64,000 nucleotides of DNA, from the NCBI GenBank assembly GCA_964510535.1, contig CAZECG010000002.1, positions 55,483-119,482 on the forward strand, given 5' to 3'. The first letter of the stretch is position 1, and every line of letters starts with the position of its first letter. This document shows, one piece after another, positions 8,177 to 17,269 of this stretch. Source of the stretch: JAJPXC01 sp964510535. GTDB lineage: Bacteria; Bacteroidota; Bacteroidia; Bacteroidales; Muribaculaceae. Both the position numbers and the translations under genes were made by a program. A model generated the notes under the pieces. That model was not told the DNA's origin and searched no databases. It saw nothing but the letters and a program-made list of their open reading frames with translations.

Positions 8177-9730
8177 TTAGAGTGGAATGTTGCCGTGTTT
8201 CTTGGCGGGATTGACAACTTTCTTGGTGGCGAGCTGTTGCAGGGCGCGTATCACGCGGAAACGTGTGTTGCGCGGCTCGATGATGTCGTCGATGTAGCCA
8301 TACTTGGCGGCGTTGTAGGGGTTGCAGAACAGTTTGTTGTACTCGGCCTCTTTCTCGGCAAGCACCTGTGCGGGGTTGTCGGATTCTTTGGCTTCGCGTG
8401 CGTAGAGCACTTCGACAGCTCCGGCTCCACCCATGACTGCGATTTCAGCGGTTGGCCATGCGTAGTTCATATCGCCGCGGAGTTGTTTACAGCTCATGAC
8501 GATGTGGCTGCCACCGTAGCTTTTGCGCAGTGTGACGGTGACTTTGGGCACTGTGGCTTCGCCGTAAGCGTAGAGCAGCTTGGCACCGTGGAGGATTACG
8601 CCGTTGTATTCCTGGCCGGTACCGGGGAGGAATCCGGGGACGTCGACGAGTGTTACCAAGGGGATGTTGAATGCGTCGCAGAAGCGCACGAAACGCGCGC
8701 CCTTGCGCGAGGCGTTGCTGTCGAGCACGCCGGCGAGATATTTGGGCTGGTTGGCCACGATGCCGACGGCTTGGCCGTTGAAGCGGGCGAAGCCGATGAT
8801 GATGTTTTTGGCGTAGTCGCGTTGCACTTCAAGGAATTCACCGTTGTCGATTATCGCGCCGATAACCTCGTACATATCGTAGGGGCGGTTGGCCGAGTCG
8901 GGGATTATGTCGTTGAGCGAATCCTCAAGGCGGTCAATCGGGTCGGTGCATTCAACCAATGGGGGCTCCTCAAGGTTGTTTTGGGGGATGTAGCTGAATA
9001 ATTTGCGGATGATTTTGAGCGCTTCTTCGCCGTCTTCAGCTGCGAAATGCGCCACACCGCTCTTCTGAGAGTGTACTTCCGCGCCGCCGAGCGTGTCCTG
9101 AGTGACATCTTCTCCGGTCACGGTTTTCACCACTTTGGGGCCTGTGAGGAACATATATGAGATGCCCTTTGTCATGATGGTAAAGTCGGTGAGGGCGGGA
9201 GAGTAGACCGCACCACCTGCGCATGGGCCGAGGATGCCTGAAATCTGAGGAATCACGCCCGATGCCATGATGTTGCGCTGGAATATCTCGGCATATCCGG
9301 CGAGGGCGTTGATGCCCTCTTGGATGCGTGCGCCACCCGAGTCGTTGAGACCGATGACGGGTGCGCCCATCTTCATGGCCATATCCATGACTTTACAGAT
9401 TTTGAGGGCCATTGTCTCAGAGAGTGAACCACCGAAGACGGTGAAGTCTTGGGCGAATACATAGACGAGGCGGCCATCAATGGTGCCGTAGCCGGTCACA
9501 ACGCCGTCGCCGAGGAATGATTTTTTTTCTTGGCCGAAGTTTGTGCAACGGTGGCGCACAAACATATCGAGTTCCTCAAATGAGCCTTCGTCGAGGAGCT
9601 GGGCGATGCGTTCGCGGGCGGTGTATTTGCCCTTATCATGTTGCTTTTGGATGGCTTTCTCTCCGCCACCCATGCGAGCCTCATTTCGCAGTGCGATGAG
9701 CTCTTGCACTTTTTCAAGCTGTGTACTCAT
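8177..9730 (-). CDS. mmdA: Methylmalonyl-CoA decarboxylase alpha subunit (carboxyltransferase)
   Basis: The 517-residue protein has the double crotonase-like carboxyltransferase fold of the PccB/MmdA family. It moves the carboxyl group from (S)-methylmalonyl-CoA to biotin, yielding propionyl-CoA. Visible signatures are GGARIQEGINALAGYAEI and GPCAGGAVYSPALTDF in the N-terminal half, and GFLPGTGQE and GAKLLYAYGEATVPKVTV in the C-terminal half. The terminal segment ends in KKHGNIPL, as in close family members. PccB of propionyl-CoA carboxylase is the main alternative, but no biotin carboxylase is present, while the carrier and the Na+-pump beta subunit are in the same operon. It lies 42 bases after mce and 23 before oadG. 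Confidence 0.94.
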   Translation of the reverse strand: MSTQLEKVQELIALRNEARMGGGEKAIQKQHDKGKYTARERIAQLLDEGSFEELDMFVRHRCTNFGQEKKSFLGDGVVTGYGTIDGRLVYVFAQDFTVFGGSLSETMALKICKVMDMAMKMGAPVIGLNDSGGARIQEGINALAGYAEIFQRNIMASGVIPQISGILGPCAGGAVYSPALTDFTIMTKGISYMFLTGPKVVKTVTGEDVTQDTLGGAEVHSQKSGVAHFAAEDGEEALKIIRKLFSYIPQNNLEEPPLVECTDPIDRLEDSLNDIIPDSANRPYDMYEVIGAIIDNGEFLEVQRDYAKNIIIGFARFNGQAVGIVANQPKYLAGVLDSNASRKGARFVRFCDAFNIPLVTLVDVPGFLPGTGQEYNGVILHGAKLLYAYGEATVPKVTVTLRKSYGGSHIVMSCKQLRGDMNYAWPTAEIAVMGGAGAVEVLYAREAKESDNPAQVLAEKEAEYNKLFCNPYNAAKYGYIDDIIEPRNTRFRVIRALQQLATKKVVNPAKKHGNIPL

Positions 9731-9772
9731 TAATGATGAATTATGTTTTGTTTGTTGGAATTGTTATTGGAT

Positions 9773-10195
9773 TTATTGTTTTTTGGGGTCTTCGCAAAGT
9801 TCAACGAGCGTTCCGCAGGTCGATTTGGGATGGAGGAATGCGATGTTCAGTCCCTCAGCTCCTTTGCGGGGGGCTTTGTCGATTAGACGGCAGCCTTTTT
9901 CCTCGGCTTCAGCGAGTGCGTTGGCGACACCGTCGGCCATGGCGAAAGCTATGTGCTGTATGCCGCCGCGACCACCGTTGTTGGCTATGAATTTGGATAT
10001 GGCACTGTCGTCAGATGTGCCTTCGAGAAGCTCTATTTTAGTTTGTCCGACTTTGAAAAACGCTGTGCGCACTTTTTGGTCAGCGACTTCTTCGATGGCG
10101 AAACATTTAAGGCCAAGGATGTTCTCGTAGAAAGGGATAGCTTCGTCCAAGCTGGGAACAGCTATACCGACGTGCTCAATGTGAGAAATGTTCAT
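9773..10195 (-). CDS. mce: Methylmalonyl-CoA epimerase
   Basis: The 140-residue glyoxalase/VOC-fold protein interconverts (R)- and (S)-methylmalonyl-CoA. It links methylmalonyl-CoA mutase, encoded elsewhere, to the decarboxylase encoded downstream. Family features include the N-terminal HVGIAVPSLDEAIPFYENIL with the metal His, QTKIELLEGTSDDSAI, GGIQHIAFA with a second metal His, and FLHPKSTCGTLVELCE with the metal Glu. Length is typical. It is the first gene of the operon, and a -7 element lies at 10292-10299. Confidence 0.95.
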   Translation of the reverse strand: MNISHIEHVGIAVPSLDEAIPFYENILGLKCFAIEEVADQKVRTAFFKVGQTKIELLEGTSDDSAISKFIANNGGRGGIQHIAFAMADGVANALAEAEEKGCRLIDKAPRKGAEGLNIAFLHPKSTCGTLVELCEDPKKQ

Positions 10196-10291
10196 GATAA
10201 TAAATTATTTTAATTGGTTTATATTGCTTGTAATGAGATTGTTATGCGCCAGGTTGCCGCAATGCGGCGTCTCAGTGGGCTAACAATCACG

Positions 10292-10299
10292 CAAATATA
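10292..10299 (-). promoter_or_regulatory. -7 promoter element of the mce-mmdA-oadG-bccP-oadB operon
   Basis: On the minus strand this is TATATTTG, matching TAnnTTTG. The start is expected at about 10285, giving a leader of about 90 bases. The leader contains the GC-rich palindrome GCCGCAATGCGGC. Confidence 0.5.
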
Positions 10300-10397
10300 C
10301 CAATTTTTTGTTAAATGAGATTATGTGATGTGTTGTTTCGCCCAATTTTATCGACCGAATAAACAAGTGTTTTTATGAGACAAACGATGCAAACGAG

Positions 10398-10429
10398 AAT
10401 GGAGTGTGGCCGGTTGGCTACACTCCATT
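10398..10429. terminator. Hairpin terminator after the carbohydrate-binding-type gene
   Basis: AATGGAGTGTGGCC pairs with GGCTACACTCCATT with one wobble on the plus strand. The same stem core recurs after dnaK at 16121-16153. It is the likely end of the minus-strand unit 12935-10485. The region 10300-10484 otherwise shows nothing but the mce upstream region. Confidence 0.55.
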
Positions 10430-10484
10430 TCTATAAGTGTTTCATTGTCAAATGTGAAGCCCCTTGGCTGGCGCTCTTGTGAAA

Positions 10485-12570
10485 TTAATTTCTGCCACCG
10501 GGGCCACCGCCGCCGGGACCGCCGCCGGGNNNNNNNNNNNNNNNNNNNNNNNNNNNNNNNNNNNNNNNNNNNNNNNNNNNNNNNNNNNNNNNNNNNNNNN
10601 NNNNNNNNNNNNNNNNNNNNNNNNNNNNNACCGCCGCCGGGACCGCCGCCGGGGCCGCCGCCTGCTGAGTATTGTGACAGAGTGACCGATGAACCGCCTG
10701 TGACGGTAGCTCCGATGAGGCCTACTCCGCCAAAGTATTCTGTGCCGCCGCTGGCTGTCACACCCGATTTCAGCGTTGTAGTCCCGGCTGTGGATACTAC
10801 TAATGTGTTGCCGCCGCTGCTCGGAGTCTTGAATACAAATTCCACGTCACTGCCGTTGTAGAGGGCATACCATGCGTTTTTTGTCCATGACGATGATGAG
10901 TAGCAGGTCTGTGTCAGGCTGCTCCCTGATTCCAATCCGCCGATTGCCACGAGGGTGCCACCTGTGAAGTAGAACTTCTTCCCCTCTTCGGAGTTGGCGT
11001 CGATTGCCAACTCGGGTGAACGCGAGCCGATGGCGTAGACAAGTCCGCCTTTAATGTATAAGTTGCCGTTCGCATCGATACCGTCGTTGTTGGTGGCGCG
11101 GGCGTAGACGTATCCGCCGGTGATGGTCAAGTCTTGTCCCGAGTTGATGGCATCGTCGTAAGCGTTGACGGTGACGTGTCCGCCTGAGATATTCAGATAG
11201 TTTTTGCTTTCAATGCCTTCGGCGTTGCGCCCGGCTGTCGTCACTGAGATAGTGCCGCCTGTGATGTCGATACCGCCGGCGTAGGTGTAGCTGTTGCCGT
11301 TCTGGGTCTTAACGCCTGCTTTGATGCCCTTGGGCGATGAATAGTAGTCGCTGTCGACATTGTCGGTGTTGCCGGTGTAGTTTGTGTTTTCGGTGGTGCC
11401 GTTATTGTAGTATAGCCCGCCTGAGGTGGCTATATTGATGATGCCGCCTGAAATGGTCAGCACGCTATCGCATTTCATGCCTTTGCCGCCGGCACCGGTG
11501 GCTGTCAGGTTAAGAGTCCCGTCGATGATGTTAATGTTGCGGTCGCTGCTTATGCCGCACGCCGCTTTGGTTTCAAGGTCTTCGGCGTCCCATTTGCCGT
11601 TGCCGGTAGTCTTGACAGTGATGTCGCCTCCTGATACGCTTATGTCGCCTTCTGCCTTGATGCCCTTGGCGGCTACGCCGGGTGCATCTATGTTTATGGT
11701 GCCTCCGATGATGTAGATGTTGCCGCTATCTTCGTCTTCGTGGTCGGTGGTGGCTCCCGTCGAGGCGGTGCCGTCGATGTCGCATTGTATGCCGTCGTCG
11801 CCTGTGTTTTTAATGCTGATTGAGCCGCTTTCCATCAGGAAATACTCGTTACATGAGATGCCGTCGCCGACAGCCGACAGGATGTTGATAGTGGAGTTTT
11901 TGACGGTGATGTATTCGCCGGTCTTGATGCCATGTTTGACGTTGCCGGTGACGTTGAGTGTGCCTTTTTGGGCGAATTCGGCATGGCCTTTTATGTAAAG
12001 ACATCCTTTTTGCGAGCCGGACGCGGCGTCGGTCAGGGTGTTTACGGTGCCGCTAACGACTTTGACTTTGATGCGTTTGCCGTTGAATATGCCTATCGCC
12101 GCTCCGCTGTAAACCGGTGTGGCGTTGGTTAGCTCAAGTCCGTTGAGCGTCACCGTGGCTTTGTAAGAACCCGTCATGTAGAACTCACCGTCGGTGCTTG
12201 TGCCAGACAAGTTGTAGGTGATTTCTTCGGCGAGGTCGCTGCTTTGAGTTATCGAGACATGGGCCCCCGAGATTTCAGCCTCGACGTAGCGGGCTATATT
12301 GCCGGCTACAAACACTGAAGCGGAGCTGCCGTTGTAGACTACGTCGATTGTCCCGTCGGTAACTAAATCGTCATTGACATACATACTGCTGATGCCGTTG
12401 ATGGCAAAAGCTTTGTCCATTATGGTGAGTGTAGTGTCAGAGTAGGTCATTTCTCCGGCCTGAGCGGCGGGAAAACGATATATGACATTGCCGACGCTGA
12501 CATTCAGTGTCTGGGCTATTGCTGCGGAGCAGAAAAGCAAAGCCGTCAGTAGGGTGAAAATATTTCTCAT
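10485..12570 (-). CDS. Secreted beta-helix carbohydrate-binding-type protein (DUF4353-like), interrupted by an assembly gap
   Basis: A signal peptide is followed by an N-terminal module (LNVSVGNVIYRFPAAQAGE). A long right-handed beta-helix follows, built from short repeats such as GHAEFAQKGTLNVTGNVKHG, GISGGHVTVNAYDDAI-type turns and DDGIQCDIDG. This matches the carbohydrate-binding domain-containing (DUF4353) family. The C-terminus is Gly/Pro-rich (GGGPGGGPGGG). 100 Ns at 10530-10629 interrupt this tail. A straight read-through changes frame after the gap and gives an Arg-rich tail running to 10348. The bases after the gap in the correct frame encode PGGGPGGGGPGGRN and a TAA at 10485-10487, which I take as the true end. 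The gap length is therefore not the real one. The start overlaps the stop of the 122-residue gene by 4 bases. Confidence 0.75.
10530..10629. other. Scaffold gap (100 N)
   Basis: Exactly 100 unresolved bases sit inside GC-rich CCGCCGGGA repeats on both sides. A standard placeholder length within a Gly/Pro codon repeat suggests a collapsed or unassembled low-complexity repeat. Confidence 0.95.
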
Positions 12571-12935
12571 TTTACAGCGATTTTATATGTTGCGTTTTTG
12601 TCCCGAATCAGGTATATGCCATTTGTCATCAGGTCTTTTCTGACTCTGTTTCCTCTAAGGTCGTAGATTTCCATGTCGTCCGTGATTTCCGCGGCATTTA
12701 TCTCCTGGACGCCTGACGTCAGGTCGGTTGTGGAGAAGTACATTTTGCTAAGATTGGAAATAACATACGATTTTTGGCCGACGGTCAGGACATTTTCTGA
12801 AATGTTAATTTCCAGTCCGGCAGAGGCAAAAGAGGCTTTACTGCCATCCGTTGTCTCAAAAGTCAGATAGGGGTAGTCGCCGGCATAGGAATATGCCCCC
12901 ATCATGACAAACAGAATAAATAAGATTTTTCTCAT
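12567..12935 (-). CDS. Small secreted protein with a Por-like tail
   Basis: The 122-residue product has a signal peptide (MRKILFILFVMMGAYSYA), a beta-rich middle and a C-terminal tail (IYDLRGNRVRKDLM, ending YKIAVK) like the sorting tails elsewhere in this window. The middle (LEINISENVLTVGQKSYVIS, then NLSKMYFSTTD) resembles the start of the downstream beta-helix protein (TIMDKAFAINGISSMYVNDD). The two adjacent genes therefore appear to share one module. Its stop overlaps the next start by 4 bases (ATGA), which indicates translational coupling. Function is unknown. It may be a partner of the beta-helix protein. Confidence 0.65.
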   Translation of the reverse strand: MRKILFILFVMMGAYSYAGDYPYLTFETTDGSKASFASAGLEINISENVLTVGQKSYVISNLSKMYFSTTDLTSGVQEINAAEITDDMEIYDLRGNRVRKDLMTNGIYLIRDKNATYKIAVK

Positions 12936-12954
12936 GGTTAAATTGTATTTTGCG

Positions 12955-12962
12955 CAAAGTTA
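12955..12962 (-). promoter_or_regulatory. -7 promoter element for the 12935-10485 operon
   Basis: The minus-strand TAACTTTG matches TAnnTTTG and lies 20 bases from the ATG at 12935. No clean -33 TTTG is seen. The divergent AraC gene starts 128 bases away, so regulation may be shared. Confidence 0.55.
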
Positions 12963-13089
12963 GGTATTAAACATATCGGTTCGTTGCCGCATTTACCGAA
13001 ATTATTTACCAAAGGTCGGTTTTTTGTTGTTTCACATCGGCTAAACAGTTAATTTCGCGTATGGAATATCTTCGTAATCCAAACGAATT

Positions 13090-13932
13090 ATGGACACTGA
13101 TTACCAACATCATGGACAGATGAGTGCTGTACGGTCGCAGTATACGGATGTCGTATTGAAAGAGATCCGGAAATTCCCGGTATCGGCTTATAACGACGCT
13201 CACATATCAACCGATATGGTTATCGCGCTTTGTCTGCAAGGGGAGGCACGAAGCAATTTTGATATGCGTCCGGTGTGTTTCCGGGTGCACGACATATCGG
13301 TTATGCTTCCTAACCATATCATCTCCCAGTGTGAGAGTTCCGATGATTACAAGGCTTTAGTTGTGGTCATTCCTCAAAACCTATACAACAAGCTTATCCA
13401 CCACGATTCGTTTAACAATTTCTACCAATACAGATATGAGCCGAGCTTTCACTTGAGCGATGAGCAATATGCGAAAATAATGTCGATAATGAACGCTATG
13501 AAAGTCGCCGTCGACAGCAAAAACGTCAAGCGGTTGAGCATGATAGCCAACATTCTTGATGTTTTTTTCTATGAACTTAACGACTATCGGGAAGCCGAAA
13601 ATAAACTCTCAGGTCAAGGGTCGCTGTTCCAGCGGTTTTATGACTTGCTGGTAGATAATTACAGCAAGCATCATGAGGTGACATGGTATGCCGACAAACT
13701 TAATCTGACACCGAAACATTTTTCCACGACTATACGCATGGTGACGGGGCTAAGCGCAGGTGCGTGGATAAGCAATTTTTTATCTCTAAAAGCAAGAGCG
13801 TTGATTCAAACCCGTCGAAATCTTAATCTTCAGGAAATAGGCCTCATGCTTGGCTTTGTCAACACAACATCGTTTTGCCGCTTTTTCCGACGCATGAATC
13901 AGATGTCGCCAAAAGAATATAGGAAGAGTTAA
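13090..13932 (+). CDS. AraC-family transcriptional regulator
   Basis: The 280-residue protein has an N-terminal sensor region of cupin-like character (residues about 20-160, with MRPVCFRVHDISVMLPNHII). The C-terminal AraC double HTH spans about 180-280: VTWYADKLNLTPKHFSTTIR is the first HTH, and LQEIGLMLGFVNTTSFCRFF is the second. The final SPKEYRKS is the standard family ending. It is divergent from the two secreted-protein genes and is probably their regulator, which is inference from position. The ligand is unknown. No SD sequence is evident, as usual for the phylum. Confidence 0.88.
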   Translation: MDTDYQHHGQMSAVRSQYTDVVLKEIRKFPVSAYNDAHISTDMVIALCLQGEARSNFDMRPVCFRVHDISVMLPNHIISQCESSDDYKALVVVIPQNLYNKLIHHDSFNNFYQYRYEPSFHLSDEQYAKIMSIMNAMKVAVDSKNVKRLSMIANILDVFFYELNDYREAENKLSGQGSLFQRFYDLLVDNYSKHHEVTWYADKLNLTPKHFSTTIRMVTGLSAGAWISNFLSLKARALIQTRRNLNLQEIGLMLGFVNTTSFCRFFRRMNQMSPKEYRKS

Positions 13933-13966
13933 ACGGTCGAGACATTCCAAATCGGTATTGATGGCG

Positions 13967-13991
13967 ATAGCTGAGCCGTGTCGGCTATTTT
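13967..13991 (+). terminator. Terminator of the AraC-family gene
   Basis: ATAGCTGA (13967-13974) pairs with TCGGCTAT (13981-13988) with one wobble and is followed by TTTTG. Confidence 0.5.
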
Positions 13992-14177
13992 GTCAGTGTT
14001 GTCGGTCACATTGTCAGTCGCCACTGTCTTGTAAGACATTGATAACCATAAGATAATAAACCTTGCAACTTTTTTGGCATCAGATTTGTTCTCTATGTGT
14101 CAGCGTCTCCCAAACCGTGGGGCGCAGCGAACAATGATTATTAAAAAATAAAAACAATATATTAAATCCAATTTATT

Positions 14178-16088
14178 ATGGGAAAGATTATCGGTATTGA
14201 CTTGGGAACCACCAACTCATGCGTAGCAGTACTTGAAGGCAATGACCCCGTCGTCATCCCTAACAGTGAAGGACGCAATACCACCCCGTCGGTAGTCGCA
14301 TTTGTTGACGGCGGCGAGCGTAAAGTGGGCGACCCGGCGAAACGTCAGGCGATCACCAACCCCAAACGCACCATCTATTCAATCAAGCGTTTCATGGGAG
14401 AGACTTATGACCAGGTGAAAAACGAGATAGACCGTGTGCCATACAAAGTGGTGCGTGGCGACAATAACACTCCCCGCATCGACATCGACGGCCGTGAATA
14501 CACCCCGCAGGAAATCTCGGCTATGATTCTGCAAAAAATGAAGAAAACTGCCGAGGATTATCTCGGACAGTCTGTGACCGAGGCAGTCATCACCGTGCCG
14601 GCCTACTTCAACGATTCGCAGCGTCAGGCGACGAAAGAAGCGGGCGAAATCGCCGGTCTGACCGTGAAACGTATCGTCAACGAACCTACCGCAGCCGCCC
14701 TTGCTTACGGCCTTGACAAAACCAATAAAGACCAGAAAATCGCCGTGTTTGACCTCGGTGGCGGCACATTTGATATCTCAATCCTTGAACTTGGCGACGG
14801 CGTGTTTGAGGTTAAGTCGACCAACGGTGACACCCACCTCGGCGGTGATGACTTCGACCACGTTATTATCGACTGGCTCGCTGACGAGTTCCAAAGCGAA
14901 GAGGGCGTTGACCTGCGTCAAGACCCCATGGCTTTGCAGCGTCTGAAAGAGGCGGCTGAGAAAGCCAAGATTGAGCTGTCAAGCACCACCAGTACTGAAA
15001 TCAACCTCCCCTATATCATGCCTGTCAACGGTATTCCAAAACATTTGGTAAAAACCTTGACCCGCGCTAAATTCGAGCAGCTCGCCGACCGGCTTATTCA
15101 GGCTACCATCATACCTTGCGAGCAAGCTCTTAAAGATGCCGGCCTTACGGCTAAAGAAATCGACGAGGTAATCCTCGTGGGCGGCTCGACCCGTATCCCC
15201 GCAATCCAGCAGATTGTCGAGAAGTTCTTTGGCAAAGCGCCTTCTAAGGGTGTTAACCCTGATGAGGTTGTCGCTGTCGGTGCCGCTATACAAGGCGGTG
15301 TGCTTTCGGGCGACGTCAAAGATGTGCTTTTGCTTGATGTCGTGCCTCTGTCGGTCGGTATCGAAACACTCGGTGGCGTGATGACGAAACTGATTGAAGC
15401 CAACACCACTATCCCGACCCGCAAGAGCGAGACATTCTCGACTGCAGCCGACAACCAGCCTTCGGTTGAAATCCATGTGCTTCAGGGCGAGCGTCCCATG
15501 GCTAAGGATGACAAGACCCTCGGAAAATTCCACCTCGACGGCATCGCTCCCGCACCCCGCGGCATTCCGCAAATCGAGGTTACATTTGAGATTGACGCTA
15601 ACGGTATTCTCAACGTATCGGCCAAAGACAAAGCGACCGGCAAAGAGCAGAGCATCCGCATCGAAGCATCGAGCGGCTTGACCGACGCTGAAATCAAGCG
15701 TATGAAAGATGAGGCAGCAGCCAACGCCGCAGCCGACGCCAAAGAGAAAGAGCGTATCGACAAGCTCAACCAGGCTGATGCTATCATCTTCCAAACCGAG
15801 AAACAACTCAGCGAACTTGGCGACAAAATTCCCGCAGATAAGAAATCGGCTATCGAGACTGCCGTGGCCCACTTGAAGGAGGCTCACAAAGCGCAGAACA
15901 TCGAGGGAATTGATGCCGCTATCAAGGAAATCGAGACTAAGTTTGGCGAAGCGCAACAGGACATCCTCAACGCCCAGCAACAGGCACAAGCCGGAGCCAA
16001 CCCCGGCGCGCAGGCAGGTCCCCAGCCCGGCACGAACGCCGGCGGCGACGACCATGTCACCGATGTCGACTTCGAAGAAGTCAAATAA
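14178..16088 (+). CDS. dnaK: Chaperone DnaK (Hsp70)
   Basis: The 636-residue Hsp70 starts GKIIGIDLGTTNSCVAV. The ATPase domain spans about 1-380 and includes AYFNDSQRQATKEAG and FDLGGGTFDISILELG. The interdomain linker DVLLLDVVPLS is present, then the substrate-binding domain with GERPMAKDDKTLG. A helical lid follows, and a Gln/Ala/Gly-rich tail ends DVDFEEVK. DnaK binds exposed hydrophobic segments of unfolded proteins in the cytoplasm in an ATP cycle with DnaJ and GrpE. Neither partner gene is next to it. The 245 bases upstream contain no clear TAnnTTTG, so the promoter could be of a stress type. A strong terminator follows. Confidence 0.98.
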   Translation: MGKIIGIDLGTTNSCVAVLEGNDPVVIPNSEGRNTTPSVVAFVDGGERKVGDPAKRQAITNPKRTIYSIKRFMGETYDQVKNEIDRVPYKVVRGDNNTPRIDIDGREYTPQEISAMILQKMKKTAEDYLGQSVTEAVITVPAYFNDSQRQATKEAGEIAGLTVKRIVNEPTAAALAYGLDKTNKDQKIAVFDLGGGTFDISILELGDGVFEVKSTNGDTHLGGDDFDHVIIDWLADEFQSEEGVDLRQDPMALQRLKEAAEKAKIELSSTTSTEINLPYIMPVNGIPKHLVKTLTRAKFEQLADRLIQATIIPCEQALKDAGLTAKEIDEVILVGGSTRIPAIQQIVEKFFGKAPSKGVNPDEVVAVGAAIQGGVLSGDVKDVLLLDVVPLSVGIETLGGVMTKLIEANTTIPTRKSETFSTAADNQPSVEIHVLQGERPMAKDDKTLGKFHLDGIAPAPRGIPQIEVTFEIDANGILNVSAKDKATGKEQSIRIEASSGLTDAEIKRMKDEAAANAAADAKEKERIDKLNQADAIIFQTEKQLSELGDKIPADKKSAIETAVAHLKEAHKAQNIEGIDAAIKEIETKFGEAQQDILNAQQQAQAGANPGAQAGPQPGTNAGGDDHVTDVDFEEVK

Positions 16089-16120
16089 ATCCTCTATTTA
16101 GGAATATCTAAATCTATATA

Positions 16121-16157
16121 AATGGAGTGTAGCTCAAAAGGTTACACTCCATTTTCT
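16121..16157 (+). terminator. Terminator of dnaK
   Basis: AATGGAGTGTAGC pairs with GTTACACTCCATT over 13 positions with one wobble around TCAAAAG, followed by TTCTTATTT. The stem core matches the hairpin at 10398-10429. The rest of 16158-16392 shows only a partial third copy (TTACACTCCA-like, about 16296) and no gene. Confidence 0.75.
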
Positions 16158-16392
16158 TATTTGCTATTTATTCTACAATAATAAGGAATTTGGCGGTTTT
16201 TGTCCGGCCGAAAAAGTATGGAAAAATGAAAAGACACACCCCCGGAGCCATGTACCATTCTGGGATTGCATAGATTTCTTTGCAGTTTTCTTACTTTACA
16301 CTCCACATCCAGAGAACAAAGAAACTACTGTTTTTGGCATATCTATGTCGTTTCTTTCTCCAAACACCCTAATCTCGTCAGCAAGAATATTC

Positions 16393-17238
16393 TTATTTAT
16401 CGTTGTCGTCTATATTAGGCAGATAAACACTTGCTTTAGACTGAGTTATCACTCCGTGCCCCAACTTTGACTCCAGCTGCGTTCGTGCGGCTTTCGCAAC
16501 ACTTCCGCCATCCTTAGCCACTTGCTTCTGCTGATGGAATCCATTAGGATTGCGCTGTTTGGACAACTCTGTGGCAGATGCCTCTGCAAGCATATTGAGG
16601 GCTATCTCCATGTTGGTCATGTTGTCCCGAAGGCTTTCTTTCTTCAAGCCTTTGAAACTCTTGTACTGCTTGGTCGTCATTCCGCTCCATTCTCGGGTAA
16701 TGATGTCGGTAAGAGAAGCATATTGCAGACCTTGCTGCACACCTGTGCGTGCCCATTCATCGGTGAGTTCTTTCCTGATTTCTATAGACTTGATACGCTG
16801 GTTTATCCAAGCATCGGAATATCCCAAACGTTTGTAGTCAACGATGGCCTGGTCTATGCTCTTTTCTGGATCCTGCATCTGCTCCAAACGAGTGCTTGCC
16901 ACCTGTGCCATCCATGCTTTGAATGGTTCTGCCTTCGGTGAAGGAATCGACTGGATGATGCGGAAGAGTTGCTCAGTGTCAGCAACGTCTGTCATGCGCA
17001 ATTTGCCGTCTGAGGCACGAAGTTTCAAACGGTTACAATTCGTAACCGTTTGATTGCCTTCTTTTACAAGCCTGTGTTTCAATACTTTCCAATAGTTTCG
17101 CGCATGCTCAGTATCTGGCTGTTCCGTCAGCACACCGCATACATCTACAATGGAGAAATACCATTTTTCCTCCTTGTCGTCCCACACGGTGCGCACCTTC
17201 TTTTCTTCAAATAGTAGAAGAGATTCCTTCGTCGTCAT
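16393..17238 (-). CDS. Bro-N domain protein resembling DinD
   Basis: The 281-residue protein has an N-terminal Bro-N domain (about 8-115) with VRTVWDDKEEKWYFSIVDVC, EHARNYWKVLKHRL and RIIQSIPSPKAEPFKAWMA. A helical C-terminal region follows (DYKRLGYSDAWINQRIKSIE, then GVQQGLQYASLTDIITREW). The overall plan resembles DinD, the E. coli DNA-damage-inducible protein reported to inhibit RecA filaments, and phage antirepressors that share Bro-N. It lies 31 bases after the XRE regulator on the same strand, so the two probably form one transcript. Base composition is more AT-rich than the neighbouring dnaK and oxc, which suggests transfer. The exact function is unknown. Confidence 0.78.
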   Translation of the reverse strand: MTTKESLLLFEEKKVRTVWDDKEEKWYFSIVDVCGVLTEQPDTEHARNYWKVLKHRLVKEGNQTVTNCNRLKLRASDGKLRMTDVADTEQLFRIIQSIPSPKAEPFKAWMAQVASTRLEQMQDPEKSIDQAIVDYKRLGYSDAWINQRIKSIEIRKELTDEWARTGVQQGLQYASLTDIITREWSGMTTKQYKSFKGLKKESLRDNMTNMEIALNMLAEASATELSKQRNPNGFHQQKQVAKDGGSVAKAARTQLESKLGHGVITQSKASVYLPNIDDNDK

Positions 17239-17269
17239 ATTCTTCTTTTTCTATTTCATTATCTTATTG

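Noticed and set aside
8195..9001. 268-codon frame opposite mmdA
   Set aside because: It lies wholly inside the antisense of a clear carboxyltransferase and lacks any known motif.
10500..10660. CCGCCGGGA repeats around the gap as a possible CRISPR or tandem array
   Set aside because: They are Gly/Pro codon repeats of a coding region with no spacers.
10406..10861. Plus-strand frame crossing the N gap with Arg/Pro-rich sequence
   Set aside because: It arises from the reverse complement of Gly/Pro codons and depends on the artificial gap length.
14979..16055. Long open frame (358 codons) antisense to dnaK
   Set aside because: Its composition (Cys, Phe, Gly and Val-rich) mirrors the reverse complement of a GC-rich conserved gene. 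The DnaK reading is certain.
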